Below, one piece after another: positions 23,211 through 31,165 of a DNA stretch of 64,000 bases (positions are counted from its first letter, which is position 1; each line of letters starts with the position of its first letter). A model generated the notes under the pieces. That model was not told where the DNA came from and did no database searches. It was given only the letters and a program-made list of their open reading frames with translations. The position numbers and the translations under genes were made by a program. The stretch comes from Bacillota bacterium (GTDB lineage Bacteria > Bacillota > Clostridia > Peptostreptococcales > Anaerovoracaceae), in NCBI GenBank assembly GCA_017436705.1, contig JAFSCP010000045.1:49615-113614 (forward strand), in the 5' to 3' direction.

Positions 23211-25976
23211 ATGGGATTAATGGAAATGGTCTTTGGCGATCTTAATGCCAAAGAAGTTAAAAAGTTAGACAAGCTGGCAGAGCAGGTCCTTGCTCTGGAC
23301 AGCAAAATGGCTGCCCTCAGCGAAGAAGAACTGAAGGGTAAAACCGCAGAATTCAGATTAAGACTGACAGCAGGGGAAACGCTTGATGATATTATGATTG
23401 AAGCCTTTGCGGTGTGCAGGGAAGCTGCATGGCGAAGCGTAGGAATGAAGCACTTCAAAGTGCAGATCATCGGCGGTATGGCTCTTCACCAGGGCAGAAT
23501 AGCAGAAATGAAGACTGGTGAAGGTAAGACTCTGGTTGCCACTCTTCCTGCATATCTCAATGCCCTTGAGGGCAAAGGCGTTCATGTAATCACTGTCAAC
23601 GATTACCTGGCTAAGCGAGACGCTGAGTGGATGGGCAAGATTTATACTTATCTGGGTCTCACTGTGGGCTGCGTAATCCACGGAATTCCTGATAAGGTGC
23701 GTAAGGCTGCATATCAGGCTGACATCACTTACGGTACTAACAACGAGTTCGGTTTCGACTACCTGAGAGACAACATGGTGAATTATCAGAACCAGCTGAC
23801 TCAGAGGGACCTTAACTTTGCCATCATCGACGAAGTTGACTCCATCCTTATCGACGAAGCAAGAACTCCGCTGATTATTTCCGGAAAAGGTGACGATTCA
23901 TCTGACCTTTATCAGGCTGCTGACAAGTTTGTAAAGACTCTTCACGGCGGCAGCGACTATACTATCGAAGAAAAAGACAAGCGCGTAACGCTCACTGAAG
24001 AGGGTATTGCCAAGGCCGAAAGGCATTTCGGCATCGAAAACTTCGGTGACCCTGAAAACATGGAAATCAATCATCACGTTCTGGAAGCCCTCAAAGCAAG
24101 AGCGATTATGAAGCGCGACGTTGACTATATCGTAAAGGACGGCGAAATTGTTATCGTTGACGAATTCACAGGCCGTCTCATGTTCGGAAGAAGATATTCC
24201 AACGGTCTTCACCAGGCCATCGAAGCCAAGGAAGGCGTACTGGTTCGTTCCGAATCCAAGACTCTGGCGACTATCACTCTCCAGAACTACTTCAGAATGT
24301 ACAACAAGCTGGCAGGTATGACTGGTACTGCCAAGACTGAAGAAGACGAATTCCGTGACATCTATAACATGGACGTTGTGGTAATTCCGACCAACAAGCC
24401 AATTGCAAGAAAGGACGAGGACGACGCAATCTTTGCTACAGAGACTGCCAAGTTCAAAGCCATTGTAAATAAGATTCAGGAAGCTCACGCAACGGGTCAG
24501 CCTGTGCTGGTGGGTACAATCTCCATTGAAACTTCCGAGTACCTCAGCGACCTTCTGAGAAAGCGCGGCATCAAGCATAATGTCCTCAATGCAAAGCAGC
24601 ACGAAAAGGAAGCGGAAATCGTTGCAGAAGCAGGCCGTCTGGGTGCGGTGACCATTGCAACCAACATGGCCGGCCGTGGTACCGACATTATCCTTGGCGG
24701 CAACCCTGAGTTTGAAGCCAAGAAAGAAATGAAGGCACTGGGATTCACTGATGAACAGATTTCCTTTGCGACAAGCTTTGTGACAAGCAAAGATTATGAA
24801 CTGAATAAAGCACGTGAAGTGTTCAACCAGCTTCACGAAAAGTACAAGGCTGAACGTGCAGACGAGCAGCAGCAGGTAAGAGCTCTGGGCGGCCTCTGCA
24901 TCATCGGTACTGAAAGACACGAATCACGCCGTATCGACAACCAGCTCCGTGGACGTTCCGGACGTCAGGGAGACCCTGGTAAAACTCAGTTCATGATTTC
25001 TCTTGAAGACGATCTTATGAGACTTTTCGGAGGCGACAGAATCCAGGGCGTTATGGACCGATTCAAGATGGAAGATGAACCGCTGGCTGCATCAATTCTT
25101 TCCAAGACCATCGAAGCGGCGCAGAAAAAGGTTGAAGGCCGTAACTTCGAAGTGCGTAAGTACGTACTCCAGTACGACAACGTAATGAACAAGCAGAGAG
25201 AAGTTATCTACGACCAGAGAAGAAGAGTCCTTTTCGACGCTGAAGTCAAGGATTATATCCTGGAAATGATGGATGACCTGGTAAGAAACACTGTGATTCC
25301 GATTACTGTGGACAGCAAGTTTGCAGAGGAATGGGACTTTGAACTGCTCAACAAGAACCTGACAAGAATCACTGACCGATTCACAGGCATCAGCTACACA
25401 CCTGAGCAGATTCAGGACCTGACTGCTGAGCAGCTGGAAGAAGACGTAATCAATGTTTTCCGCGGACTGTACGATGCCAAGGAAGCTGAAATCGGAACTG
25501 AACATATGAGAGAAGTTGAAAAGATGATTCTTCTCAGAGTAGTTGATAACCACTGGATGGATCACATCGATGCTATGGATGACCTGAAGAAAGGTATCGG
25601 TCTCCGCTCTGTGGGTCAGATGGACCCTGCGGCTGCTTATGCCAACGAAGGTTTTGATATGTTCGAGGAAATGATCGGTGACATCCGTGAAAAGACTGTA
25701 AGCCACTGCTTCAACGTAACTGTAAGAACAGGCGTTGAGAGAAAAAGAGTCATCGGAAGTGGTGAAGGCCGTAAAGATGAGTACAAAGCTGCGCAGCCAC
25801 AGCAGGCGCAGCCGGCACAGTCAGCTCAGATGCCTGCAGCTGCACCTAAGCCGCAGGAAGCGCGCAAGCCTGAAACTTTCAGACGCGACATGCCGAAGGT
25901 TGGCAGAAATGACCTCTGCCCTTGCGGTTCCGGCAAGAAGTACAAGAACTGCTGCATGAACAAAACAGAAGAATAA
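23211..25976 (+). CDS. secA: Preprotein translocase ATPase SecA
   Basis: A 921-residue SecA, the motor that drives preproteins through SecYEG. Walker A MKTGEGKT lies near residue 105, the DEAD-like [18 protein letters not shown] follows, and the second helicase half has [14 protein letters not shown]. The C-terminal zinc-binding tail [13 protein letters not shown] is complete; it binds SecB or the ribosome in other species. A Gln/Ala/Pro-rich linker precedes the tail. ATG 23211 is chosen because GAAAGGGG precedes it; the upstream in-frame start at 23184 lies inside the previous gene. Confidence 0.97.
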   Translation: MGLMEMVFGDLNAKEVKKLDKLAEQVLALDSKMAALSEEELKGKTAEFRLRLTAGETLDDIMIEAFAVCREAAWRSVGMKHFKVQIIGGMALHQGRIAEMKTGEGKTLVATLPAYLNALEGKGVHVITVNDYLAKRDAEWMGKIYTYLGLTVGCVIHGIPDKVRKAAYQADITYGTNNEFGFDYLRDNMVNYQNQLTQRDLNFAIIDEVDSILIDEARTPLIISGKGDDSSDLYQAADKFVKTLHGGSDYTIEEKDKRVTLTEEGIAKAERHFGIENFGDPENMEINHHVLEALKARAIMKRDVDYIVKDGEIVIVDEFTGRLMFGRRYSNGLHQAIEAKEGVLVRSESKTLATITLQNYFRMYNKLAGMTGTAKTEEDEFRDIYNMDVVVIPTNKPIARKDEDDAIFATETAKFKAIVNKIQEAHATGQPVLVGTISIETSEYLSDLLRKRGIKHNVLNAKQHEKEAEIVAEAGRLGAVTIATNMAGRGTDIILGGNPEFEAKKEMKALGFTDEQISFATSFVTSKDYELNKAREVFNQLHEKYKAERADEQQQVRALGGLCIIGTERHESRRIDNQLRGRSGRQGDPGKTQFMISLEDDLMRLFGGDRIQGVMDRFKMEDEPLAASILSKTIEAAQKKVEGRNFEVRKYVLQYDNVMNKQREVIYDQRRRVLFDAEVKDYILEMMDDLVRNTVIPITVDSKFAEEWDFELLNKNLTRITDRFTGISYTPEQIQDLTAEQLEEDVINVFRGLYDAKEAEIGTEHMREVEKMILLRVVDNHWMDHIDAMDDLKKGIGLRSVGQMDPAAAYANEGFDMFEEMIGDIREKTVSHCFNVTVRTGVERKRVIGSGEGRKDEYKAAQPQQAQPAQSAQMPAAAPKPQEARKPETFRRDMPKVGRNDLCPCGSGKKYKNCCMNKTEE

Positions 25977-26006
25977 TTTTCCTGCCGCCGGGTAGGTAAG
26001 CGGATT

Positions 26007-26063
26007 AAAGCGCTGGGCTCCGTATCGTTAGGCCTTTGAAGATATGGATGCCGGCGCTTTGTT
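26007..26063 (+). terminator. Intrinsic terminator after secA
   Basis: AAAGCGCTGG (26007-26016) pairs with CCGGCGCTTT (26051-26060), with one wobble. The tail is only moderately T-rich. The next gene starts 16 bases later. Confidence 0.6.
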
Positions 26064-26078
26064 TGTTGAGGTAACACT

Positions 26079-27395
26079 ATGAAAGAAGCTACATATTTCA
26101 ATCAGTTTGCAAGATATGCAGGGCTCAGCGTGCTGGGTACTCTGGGCGTGTCATGCTACATTCTGGCAGACACATTTTTTGTGGCCAACGGCCTGGGCAC
26201 AAACGGCCTTGCGGCCCTGAATCTGGCAATACCGGCCTTTAATGTCATAATCGGAGTGGCTCTCATGCTGGGCATGGGCGGTGCCACAAGATATACAATA
26301 GCAATGAGCAGAGGAGACAGCGCCCAGGGCAGCCGCATCTTCACTGCCACTGCTGCGGCTGCGGCCGCCGCTGCAGCTTTGTTTGCGGCGGCAGGCCTGC
26401 TGCTTCCGGGCTGGCTGGCAGGCCTCCTGGGCGCCGACCAGGATACTTTTGAAATGACCCGTCAGTACCTGCAGGTAGTGCTGCTTTTTGCACCGGCCTT
26501 TACTGCCAACGAGCTGATGCTCTGTTTCGTCCGCAATGACGGAGCGCCGAACCTGGCAATGGCCGGCATGGTCACAGGTAGCCTGGCAAACATCCTGCTT
26601 GACTATATTTTTATTTTCCCTATGGACATGGGAATCTTCGGGGCGGCGCTTGCTACCGGATTTTCACCGTTAATAAGTCTGGCAATCATGTCCCGCCACA
26701 AAGTAAAAAAACAGAACAACTTCCACCTTACCAAGGACCTTTCTGACATGAAGAATCTGGGCAGAACTGCTGCGCTGGGAATACCGACCTTTGTAACCGA
26801 ACTTTCGTCAGGAATTGTAATCATCGTTTTCAATCTTCTGATTCTCGGTCTGGAAGGCAATGTGGGCGTAGCAGCGTACGGAATCATTGCCAATATTTCT
26901 CTGGTGGTAATCGCTGTGTATAACGGTATCGCCCAGGGGGTTCAGCCGCTCATGAGCCAGTCATACGGAGGCGGCCGGCCTGAGGAAGCAGGGCTTTATC
27001 TGAGATATGCCCTTGTTACAGCGGCGGTTGTGTCCGCGGCTATTTACGCGGTAATATTTTTCGGCGCAGGATCGATTACAGCGGTTTTCAACAGCGAAAA
27101 CAACCCGGCTCTGACGGTTATCGCAGAGGCAGGGCTGAAAATCTACTTTATGGCAATTCTCTTTGCCGGCTTTAATATCATCCTGCAGGTCTACTTTACT
27201 TCCCGGGAAATACCTTTTCCAGCTCAGGTAATCTCGGTGCTGAGAGGTTTCGCGGTAATAGTGCCTGCAAGTTATCTGCTGGCTGAAACCGTTGGAATTA
27301 CAGGCGTATGGCTGTCATTCCCTGTTACGGAAGCAGTTGTTGCAATCATCGGACTTTTAATATACACTATGGACAAAAGGAGGTCTCTGAAATGA
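26079..27395 (+). CDS. MATE-family efflux transporter
   Basis: A 438-residue, 12-helix MATE transporter. Two related halves are visible, with the early segment LADTFFVANGLGTNGLAALN and GMGGATRYTIAMSRGD in the first half and GIAQGVQPLMSQSYGGG in the second. MATE pumps expel cationic drugs and metabolites using Na+ or H+. Its stop overlaps the start of the B3/4-domain gene (ATGA), so the two are translated together. Confidence 0.9.
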   Translation: MKEATYFNQFARYAGLSVLGTLGVSCYILADTFFVANGLGTNGLAALNLAIPAFNVIIGVALMLGMGGATRYTIAMSRGDSAQGSRIFTATAAAAAAAAALFAAAGLLLPGWLAGLLGADQDTFEMTRQYLQVVLLFAPAFTANELMLCFVRNDGAPNLAMAGMVTGSLANILLDYIFIFPMDMGIFGAALATGFSPLISLAIMSRHKVKKQNNFHLTKDLSDMKNLGRTAALGIPTFVTELSSGIVIIVFNLLILGLEGNVGVAAYGIIANISLVVIAVYNGIAQGVQPLMSQSYGGGRPEEAGLYLRYALVTAAVVSAAIYAVIFFGAGSITAVFNSENNPALTVIAEAGLKIYFMAILFAGFNIILQVYFTSREIPFPAQVISVLRGFAVIVPASYLLAETVGITGVWLSFPVTEAVVAIIGLLIYTMDKRRSLK

Positions 27396-28102
27396 AGAAA
27401 TTTATAATGGAAAAAGATTATCTTGAAATTTTCCCTGATTCAAAAATCGGCGTGCTTGTCTGCTATGGCATAGACAACCATGTAAAGGAGGAAGAAAAAT
27501 ATGCTCCTTACCTGCGTGAAGCGGAAAAGCAGGCAGCGGTACACTTTGCCAACTCTGAGTTTACTGAAAACCCGATTGTAAGGACCTGGCGCGATGCTTT
27601 CTATAAGTTCAAAACCAAGAAAGGCGCCCGCTGCTCCATTGAGGCTCTCCTGAAGAGGGTTTCCAAAGGCGGTGAAATCGGCTGTATCAACCCGCTGGTT
27701 GACATTTACAACGGTATTTCTCTCAAATACGGTGTGCCTGTAGGCGGCGAGGATATCGACAAGTTTGAAGGAGACAACCGTCTGACTGTGGCCGACGGTA
27801 CGGAAGAATTCATCACTTACGGCAGTGACAAGAGTGAGCCGCCATATCCCGGCGAAGTGGTTTACAAAGACAACGCAGGCGCAATCTGCCGCTGCTTCAA
27901 CTGGCGTGAATCAGTGCGCACCATGCTCACAGAAGATACAGTAAATGCCTTCATGTGCATCGAAACTGTTGCCGGGGAACGCGATGACGTGCTGGACGCA
28001 GCCCTGGACGAACTGAAAACTCTTATTGAGACAGAACTGGGCGGCACAGTGTCCAAGCACATCCTGAGCAAAGATAATCCGGAAGTGGTTATCTGGGAAT
28101 AA
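27392..28102 (+). CDS. Stand-alone B3/4-domain protein
   Basis: A 236-residue protein made of a B3/4 domain, the fold found inside the beta subunit of phenylalanyl-tRNA synthetase. The typical IEALLKRVSKGGEIGCINPLVD and NGISLKYGVPVGGEDIDKF stretches are present. Free-standing B3/4 proteins are thought to bind or edit tRNA or amino acids, but the activity here is not known. Its ATG overlaps the MATE stop codon. The longer in-frame start at 27308 lies within the MATE gene and is rejected. Confidence 0.82.
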   Translation: MKKFIMEKDYLEIFPDSKIGVLVCYGIDNHVKEEEKYAPYLREAEKQAAVHFANSEFTENPIVRTWRDAFYKFKTKKGARCSIEALLKRVSKGGEIGCINPLVDIYNGISLKYGVPVGGEDIDKFEGDNRLTVADGTEEFITYGSDKSEPPYPGEVVYKDNAGAICRCFNWRESVRTMLTEDTVNAFMCIETVAGERDDVLDAALDELKTLIETELGGTVSKHILSKDNPEVVIWE

Positions 28103-28107
28103 TAATG

Positions 28108-28137
28108 TTGACGTAATACCTTTTTGGGTAGTATAAT
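28108..28137 (+). promoter_or_regulatory. Promoter of antitoxin RNA, type I locus 1
   Basis: TTGACG (28108-28113) and TATAAT (28132-28137) are 18 bases apart. The same spacing and position are kept in the related locus at 32.5 kb. Confidence 0.75.
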
Positions 28138-28143
28138 AAAGAC

Positions 28144-28230
28144 AACAAAAGAGCTACCGATGGACGGCTGCTTGGAATTTAGGTGAAAAATATCACGTCA
28201 GCTTCCAAACTTGGACGTGATATTTTATTT
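28144..28230 (+). ncRNA. Predicted antitoxin RNA, type I toxin-antitoxin locus 1
   Basis: A strong promoter at 28108-28137 would start an RNA near 28144 that ends at the terminator 28187-28226, giving about 85 bases. It runs against the holin-like toxin gene on the other strand, and the two transcripts overlap at their 3' ends, as in txpA/ratA- and bsrG-type loci. No open frame of useful size lies in it. Its 5' part contains GGACGGCTGCTT (28162-28173), also present, in the same sense, in the toxin mRNA leader. Confidence 0.68.
28187..28226. terminator. Bidirectional terminator shared by toxin mRNA and antitoxin RNA
   Basis: Perfect 13-bp arms AAAATATCACGTC (28187-28199) and GACGTGATATTTT (28214-28226). 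The A-rich left flank and T-rich right flank fit termination in both directions. Confidence 0.82.
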
Positions 28231-28244
28231 TGTAATAAAATATC

Positions 28245-28331
28245 TTAATGCTTATCTCTGGCTAAGGTGATAACTGCAACTACAAATAAGCCAATAGTAG
28301 CAAAAGCCGTTATTGCTTCATATGTAACCAT
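28245..28331 (-). CDS. Holin-like type I toxin (28 residues), locus 1
   Basis: The minus strand from ATG 28331 to TAA 28245 encodes MVTYEAITAFATIGLFVVAV followed by ITLARDKH: one hydrophobic helix and a short charged tail. This is the layout of the putative holin-like toxin family of Firmicutes type I systems. GGGAGGCG stands just before the ATG. The copy at 32.7 kb is closely similar (first five residues and AFATIGLFV identical) and keeps the same surrounding elements. Such peptides insert into the membrane and lower its potential. Confidence 0.78.
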   Translation of the reverse strand: MVTYEAITAFATIGLFVVAVITLARDKH

Positions 28332-28393
28332 AGCATCGCCTCCCTTCATGGGTAAGCAACCGTCCACCGTGTCTCAGGCAACTCTGTGAATTA

Positions 28394-28428
28394 AATATAA
28401 CATAAAAACCTCTTGCGAACAAGCGTTC
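28394..28428 (-). promoter_or_regulatory. Toxin promoter overlapped by a LexA-type (SOS) box, locus 1
   Basis: On the minus strand, TTGTTC (28422-28417) and TATATT (28399-28394) are 17 bases apart. The palindrome GAACAAGCGTTC (28417-28428), preceded by C, fits the Gram-positive LexA box GAAC-N4-GTTC and includes the -35 element. LexA binding there would block transcription until DNA damage. Confidence 0.72.
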
Positions 28429-28442
28429 TTGAGAGGTTTTTT
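28404..28442. terminator. Hairpin terminator enclosing the LexA-type box
   Basis: AAAAACCTCT (28404-28413) pairs with AGAGGTTTTT (28432-28441), followed by T residues on the plus strand. It would also stop minus-strand transcripts from the WYL fragment before they reach the toxin gene. Confidence 0.7.
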
Positions 28443-28450
28443 GTAGGCTT

Positions 28451-29074
28451 TTATATGTTTTGTGCATACGAAATGACCGCTTTTTTGTAGTTGTTTAAAA
28501 TTCTGTCTCTTAATTCTAAAGGTTCTAAAATGACAGCATCGGCACCAAATTTAAAAAAATATGCTTCCAGTTGATAAGGAGTAGCTTCAAATTTCATGAT
28601 TCGAGCTTTTCTATCATCGTCTGTAAACGGCAATGGCCTTGGTCGAAGCGCAATAAAACGGTTGAATTTATTTAGACCTTCCTCCGTGAATTGAATTGTT
28701 GCCTGAATGCAATCTCCTGCAAGGAACTGTACCCCTCGCTCGGAAATTAGTTTGTCAATATCCTCTTTGTAAAATACTTTATCTTCATAGGGAGAGTATT
28801 TGCGTTGAGAAACTTTTTTTATACGGGAGAGCCTGAATGAGACAGGACGGTATTCCTGTTCAGTCAGTCTTCGAGAAGCTCCGACAACATAAGTGAAGGA
28901 CGACATCGGGTCTTCAATAATAGAGTGAGGATGAAATTCATACTTTTGATCATTATTTGTAGTTAAAGTAAGGAGATTTCCTGCATCTAATGGATTTAAG
29001 AATAAACTGTTAAAAGAAGAGGATATTACAAAAGTATGTAAATACTTAATTTCTAAACGCTTATAAGAATTATT
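28451..29074 (-). pseudogene. WYL-domain regulator, 5'-truncated fragment
   Basis: The minus-strand frame is open from about 29074 to the stop at 28451. The only ATG is at 28906, which would give 151 residues. Sequence similarity begins before that ATG: the codons upstream read NNDQKYEFHPHSIIEDP and lead into MSSFTYVVGASRRL, which matches the middle of a WYL domain, and the C-terminal extension follows to the end. The N-terminal helix-turn-helix region is missing, and a TAA stops the frame at 29075-29077. WYL proteins sense nucleic acid or nucleotide signals. A shorter expressed protein from ATG 28906 cannot be excluded. Confidence 0.65.
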
Positions 29075-29104
29075 TTACTATCTTTCGTTCTATAAAATGT
29101 TTGT

Positions 29105-29138
29105 GCAGAAAAGCGAGGCTCATCCTCGCTTTTTCTGC
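29105..29138. terminator. Strong hairpin terminator
   Basis: GCAGAAAAGCGAGG (29105-29118) pairs with CCTCGCTTTTTCTGC (29124-29138), with a one-base bulge. It lies between the WYL remnant and the PBECR2-like gene. Confidence 0.75.
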
Positions 29139-29227
29139 TATGCTTGATGAGATTTGTAAAAATTGAAATTTAAGGTAGAAATTTACATTTAATTATGTTA
29201 TAATCTTTTTTACACAGGAGAATTGTT

Positions 29228-29617
29228 GTGGATATGAAAGATTTAGGACATTTAAGAACTGACTACCTTGAAAAAGAATTTGGTAAGATGTCAACTGACG
29301 AAGTCGTACTGACAGAAGAAAGAGAATTACATATTAAAAACAGACATCCTCAGGATTTTGATATTTTTAAGCAAAATGCTGCAAGTACAGTATGTAATCC
29401 CGATATTGTAATAAAAGATACTGACAATCCAGGAACCATTTTTATGATCAAAAAGATTGAGAAGACCAACTTAAATATTGTAGTTAAATTGGTACTTGCT
29501 TGCGAAAAGAGCGGGCATAAAAATTCTGTTATGACAGCTTATCGTCTTAGAGAAAAAAATCTTGACAAACTGATTAAGAAACATAATTATAATATCCTTT
29601 ACAAAAAGGAATATTAA
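29228..29617 (+). CDS. PBECR2-like nuclease-fold protein
   Basis: A 129-residue protein resembling the PBECR2 domain, one of the barnase/EndoU/colicin E5-D/RelE-like nuclease folds found in phage and polymorphic toxins. The typical VVLTEERELHIKNRHPQDF segment (about residues 26-44) contains two histidines at 35 and 40, and a C-terminal VMTAYRLREKNL strand follows. AGGAG lies 7 bases before GTG 29228; ATG 29234 is an alternative. The gene is clearly A+T-rich compared with its neighbours. No protein antitoxin gene adjoins it; a structured RNA begins right after its stop. Confidence 0.75.
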   Translation: MDMKDLGHLRTDYLEKEFGKMSTDEVVLTEERELHIKNRHPQDFDIFKQNAASTVCNPDIVIKDTDNPGTIFMIKKIEKTNLNIVVKLVLACEKSGHKNSVMTAYRLREKNLDKLIKKHNYNILYKKEY

Positions 29618-29626
29618 ATGTATAAT
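29598..29626 (+). promoter_or_regulatory. Promoter of the structured RNA
   Basis: TTTACA (29598-29603) and TATAAT (29621-29626) are 17 bases apart. The -35 box lies inside the last codons of the PBECR2-like gene. Confidence 0.7.
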
Positions 29627-29632
29627 TATTGT

Positions 29633-29766
29633 AAAATAAGAACAGTATTTTGAAGTAGAGAATGTGCTGCTACGCGCCTTATGGGCCAAAAGAAATGCGG
29701 GAAGGGGCACACCCGCCGAAATACTACGTAAGCGTACTGCCCTGAATTTTCAGGGCGGTTTTTTAA
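29633..29766 (+). ncRNA. Structured RNA with predicted kissing loop (riboswitch-like or small RNA)
   Basis: An RNA starting near 29633 can fold as follows. P1 pairs AGTATTT (29644-29650) with AAATACT (29719-29725). Inside it, GTAG/CTAC closes a loop containing TGTGC, and GCGGG/CCCGC closes a loop containing GGCACA. The two loops can pair TGTGC with GCACA. A small TACG/CGTA hairpin and a terminator (GCCCTGA 29739-29745 with TCAGGGC 29750-29756, then six or more Ts) follow. It could be an attenuator for the XRE gene 55 bases downstream, or a free small RNA linked to the nuclease gene. I could not match it to a riboswitch class. Confidence 0.55.
29739..29766 (+). terminator. Intrinsic terminator of the structured RNA
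   Basis: GCCCTGA and TCAGGGC arms around AATT, followed by a long T run. Confidence 0.88.
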
Positions 29767-29820
29767 TGCGACCAAAATATAAAATGTAAAGTTACCTTGA
29801 CATAAAAAGGAGGGGATTTT

Positions 29821-30036
29821 TTGAAGAACATAGTTGAACAGCTTCGGAAGGAGCGGGGCCTGAATCAGGAAGAATTTGCAAAATTGCTTTGTGTTTCAAG
29901 GCAGACCATCAGTTCCATCGAAACAGGGAAGTATAACCCATCGCTGGAGCTGGCCTTTGCAATTTCAGATTTTTTCGGCATGCGAATTGAAGAGATTTTT
30001 ATTTATGAAGGGGGAACGGAAAATGAAAAAAAGTAA
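29821..30036 (+). CDS. Small XRE-family regulator
   Basis: A 71-residue Cro/CI-type helix-turn-helix protein (LRKERGLNQEEFAKLLCVSR, then ISSIETGKYNPSLELAFAI). It starts at TTG 29821 behind AGGAGGGG. The domain fills almost the whole protein. Its 3' end overlaps the next gene, a four-helix membrane protein, by 14 bases. This pairing of a tiny XRE regulator with a small membrane protein is common in Firmicutes; the membrane protein may modulate the regulator, but that is inference. Confidence 0.87.
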   Translation: MKNIVEQLRKERGLNQEEFAKLLCVSRQTISSIETGKYNPSLELAFAISDFFGMRIEEIFIYEGGTENEKK

Positions 30037-30466
30037 TTTAGCAGCAGGAATTCTGTATGTGCTTTTCGGTGCGGCTTGCCTGATTGCGGCGCTGATTGGT
30101 GAAACTAAGCTGGAGGGAATCTTGTGGGGATTTGCAGGAGCAGGTATTGTTCCCGGACTCATGATGATATTCAGATATTTTTACTGGACTTCTCCGAAGA
30201 ACAGTGCCAGATATGAAGACCTTCTGGAAAAAGAAAAGATTGAGATGCACGATGAGCTGAAAACAAAGATCAGAAATGAAGCGGGAAGATACACGTATAC
30301 TTTAGGGATGTTGGTTATCTGTCTCTCAATTCTGGCCTTTGGTATTCTCGGCGGCCTTGGGATTATTGACAACGCCCGCATGATTGTGCTATTTCTCAGC
30401 GGCTATCTGCTCTTTCAGTTTATCGCAGGAATTATCATTTTTAATAAGTTGATGAAGAGGTATTAA
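30023..30466 (+). CDS. Four-helix membrane protein paired with XRE regulator
   Basis: A 147-residue protein with four predicted membrane helices (about 7-25, 31-50, 90-112, 120-140). A charged central loop (SARYEDLLEKEKIEMHDELKTK in two parts) lies between helices two and three. ATG 30023 lies within the end of the XRE gene, so the two are coupled. I do not recognise a family with known function. A terminator follows. Confidence 0.75.
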   Translation: MKKSNLAAGILYVLFGAACLIAALIGETKLEGILWGFAGAGIVPGLMMIFRYFYWTSPKNSARYEDLLEKEKIEMHDELKTKIRNEAGRYTYTLGMLVICLSILAFGILGGLGIIDNARMIVLFLSGYLLFQFIAGIIIFNKLMKRY

Positions 30467-30472
30467 AAATAT

Positions 30473-30512
30473 CCCCGCCTGACTGCAGTCTGCAGAAGAC
30501 GGGGAGTTTTTT
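30473..30512. terminator. Terminator between convergent operons
   Basis: CCCCG and CGGGG arms (30473-30477 and 30500-30504) with an inner CTGCAG/CTGCAG stem and a T-rich tail. Confidence 0.72.
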
Positions 30513-30516
30513 ATGG

Positions 30517-31164
30517 CTAAAATTCTTTCTTTTTAAGTATTCTTACGCTCAGGAAGTAAGAGCCGGTTATGAGCACAGCGACAACTGCGATTGAGATAAA
30601 GACTATGGCATGTGATGAAAGGTTAACGCCAAAGTAGAACATAACCGGGAATACAATACCGATGGAGGTCAGCACGGTTACCGCCAGTACCGGCAGAGCA
30701 ACCAGTGCCAGCAGGAGCAGGCGGGATTTCTGCACACCGAATTTAAGGTTTACCGGCAGAAGCAGGGAAATGAACAGCAGCGCCATAAGGAAAGCAACTG
30801 AAGCAATTGCAATGACCCCAACCAGACTTGCTTCCGCAGCAGACCAGCCGGCTGCCTGCATCAGAAGTGATGAGCATATTCCTGCGATGATGCCGACCAG
30901 GGCGTAAATCACTGAAATCAGGTATTTGGAAAGCACAAGCTGGTGGCGGGACACCGGCATAGTAAGGGCTATACGGTACCAGTTATGCATTTCGTCCAGC
31001 GCAAGACTGTTGATAACAAGTACTGTGGTTGCTACTGTAAACATTGTCACCATAACTGCCATACCCTGATCCTTGAAAGCCAGGCAGAATATTATAAACA
31101 GGAAAAGCATTGACTTGCCCATACCTTTCATACTGTATATTTCTTTTAAAAATAACCCCTTCAT
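30517..31164 (-). CDS. ABC-2 type permease (ABC2_membrane_5-like)
   Basis: A 215-residue membrane protein with six helices. The segment IALTMPVSRHQLVLSKYL near residues 66-83 is the short cytoplasmic coupling region typical of this permease family. Its start lies two bases after the ATPase gene. With the upstream ATPase and GntR regulator it forms a YtrABC-like exporter or stress-response operon. The substrate is unknown. Confidence 0.82.
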   Translation of the reverse strand: MKGLFLKEIYSMKGMGKSMLFLFIIFCLAFKDQGMAVMVTMFTVATTVLVINSLALDEMHNWYRIALTMPVSRHQLVLSKYLISVIYALVGIIAGICSSLLMQAAGWSAAEASLVGVIAIASVAFLMALLFISLLLPVNLKFGVQKSRLLLLALVALPVLAVTVLTSIGIVFPVMFYFGVNLSSHAIVFISIAVVAVLITGSYFLSVRILKKKEF

Positions 31165-31165
31165 T

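Noticed and set aside
23898..24920. 340-codon minus-strand frame inside secA
   Set aside because: Shadow of the secA coding sequence; the encoded protein is Phe/Ser/Cys-rich and without any family features.
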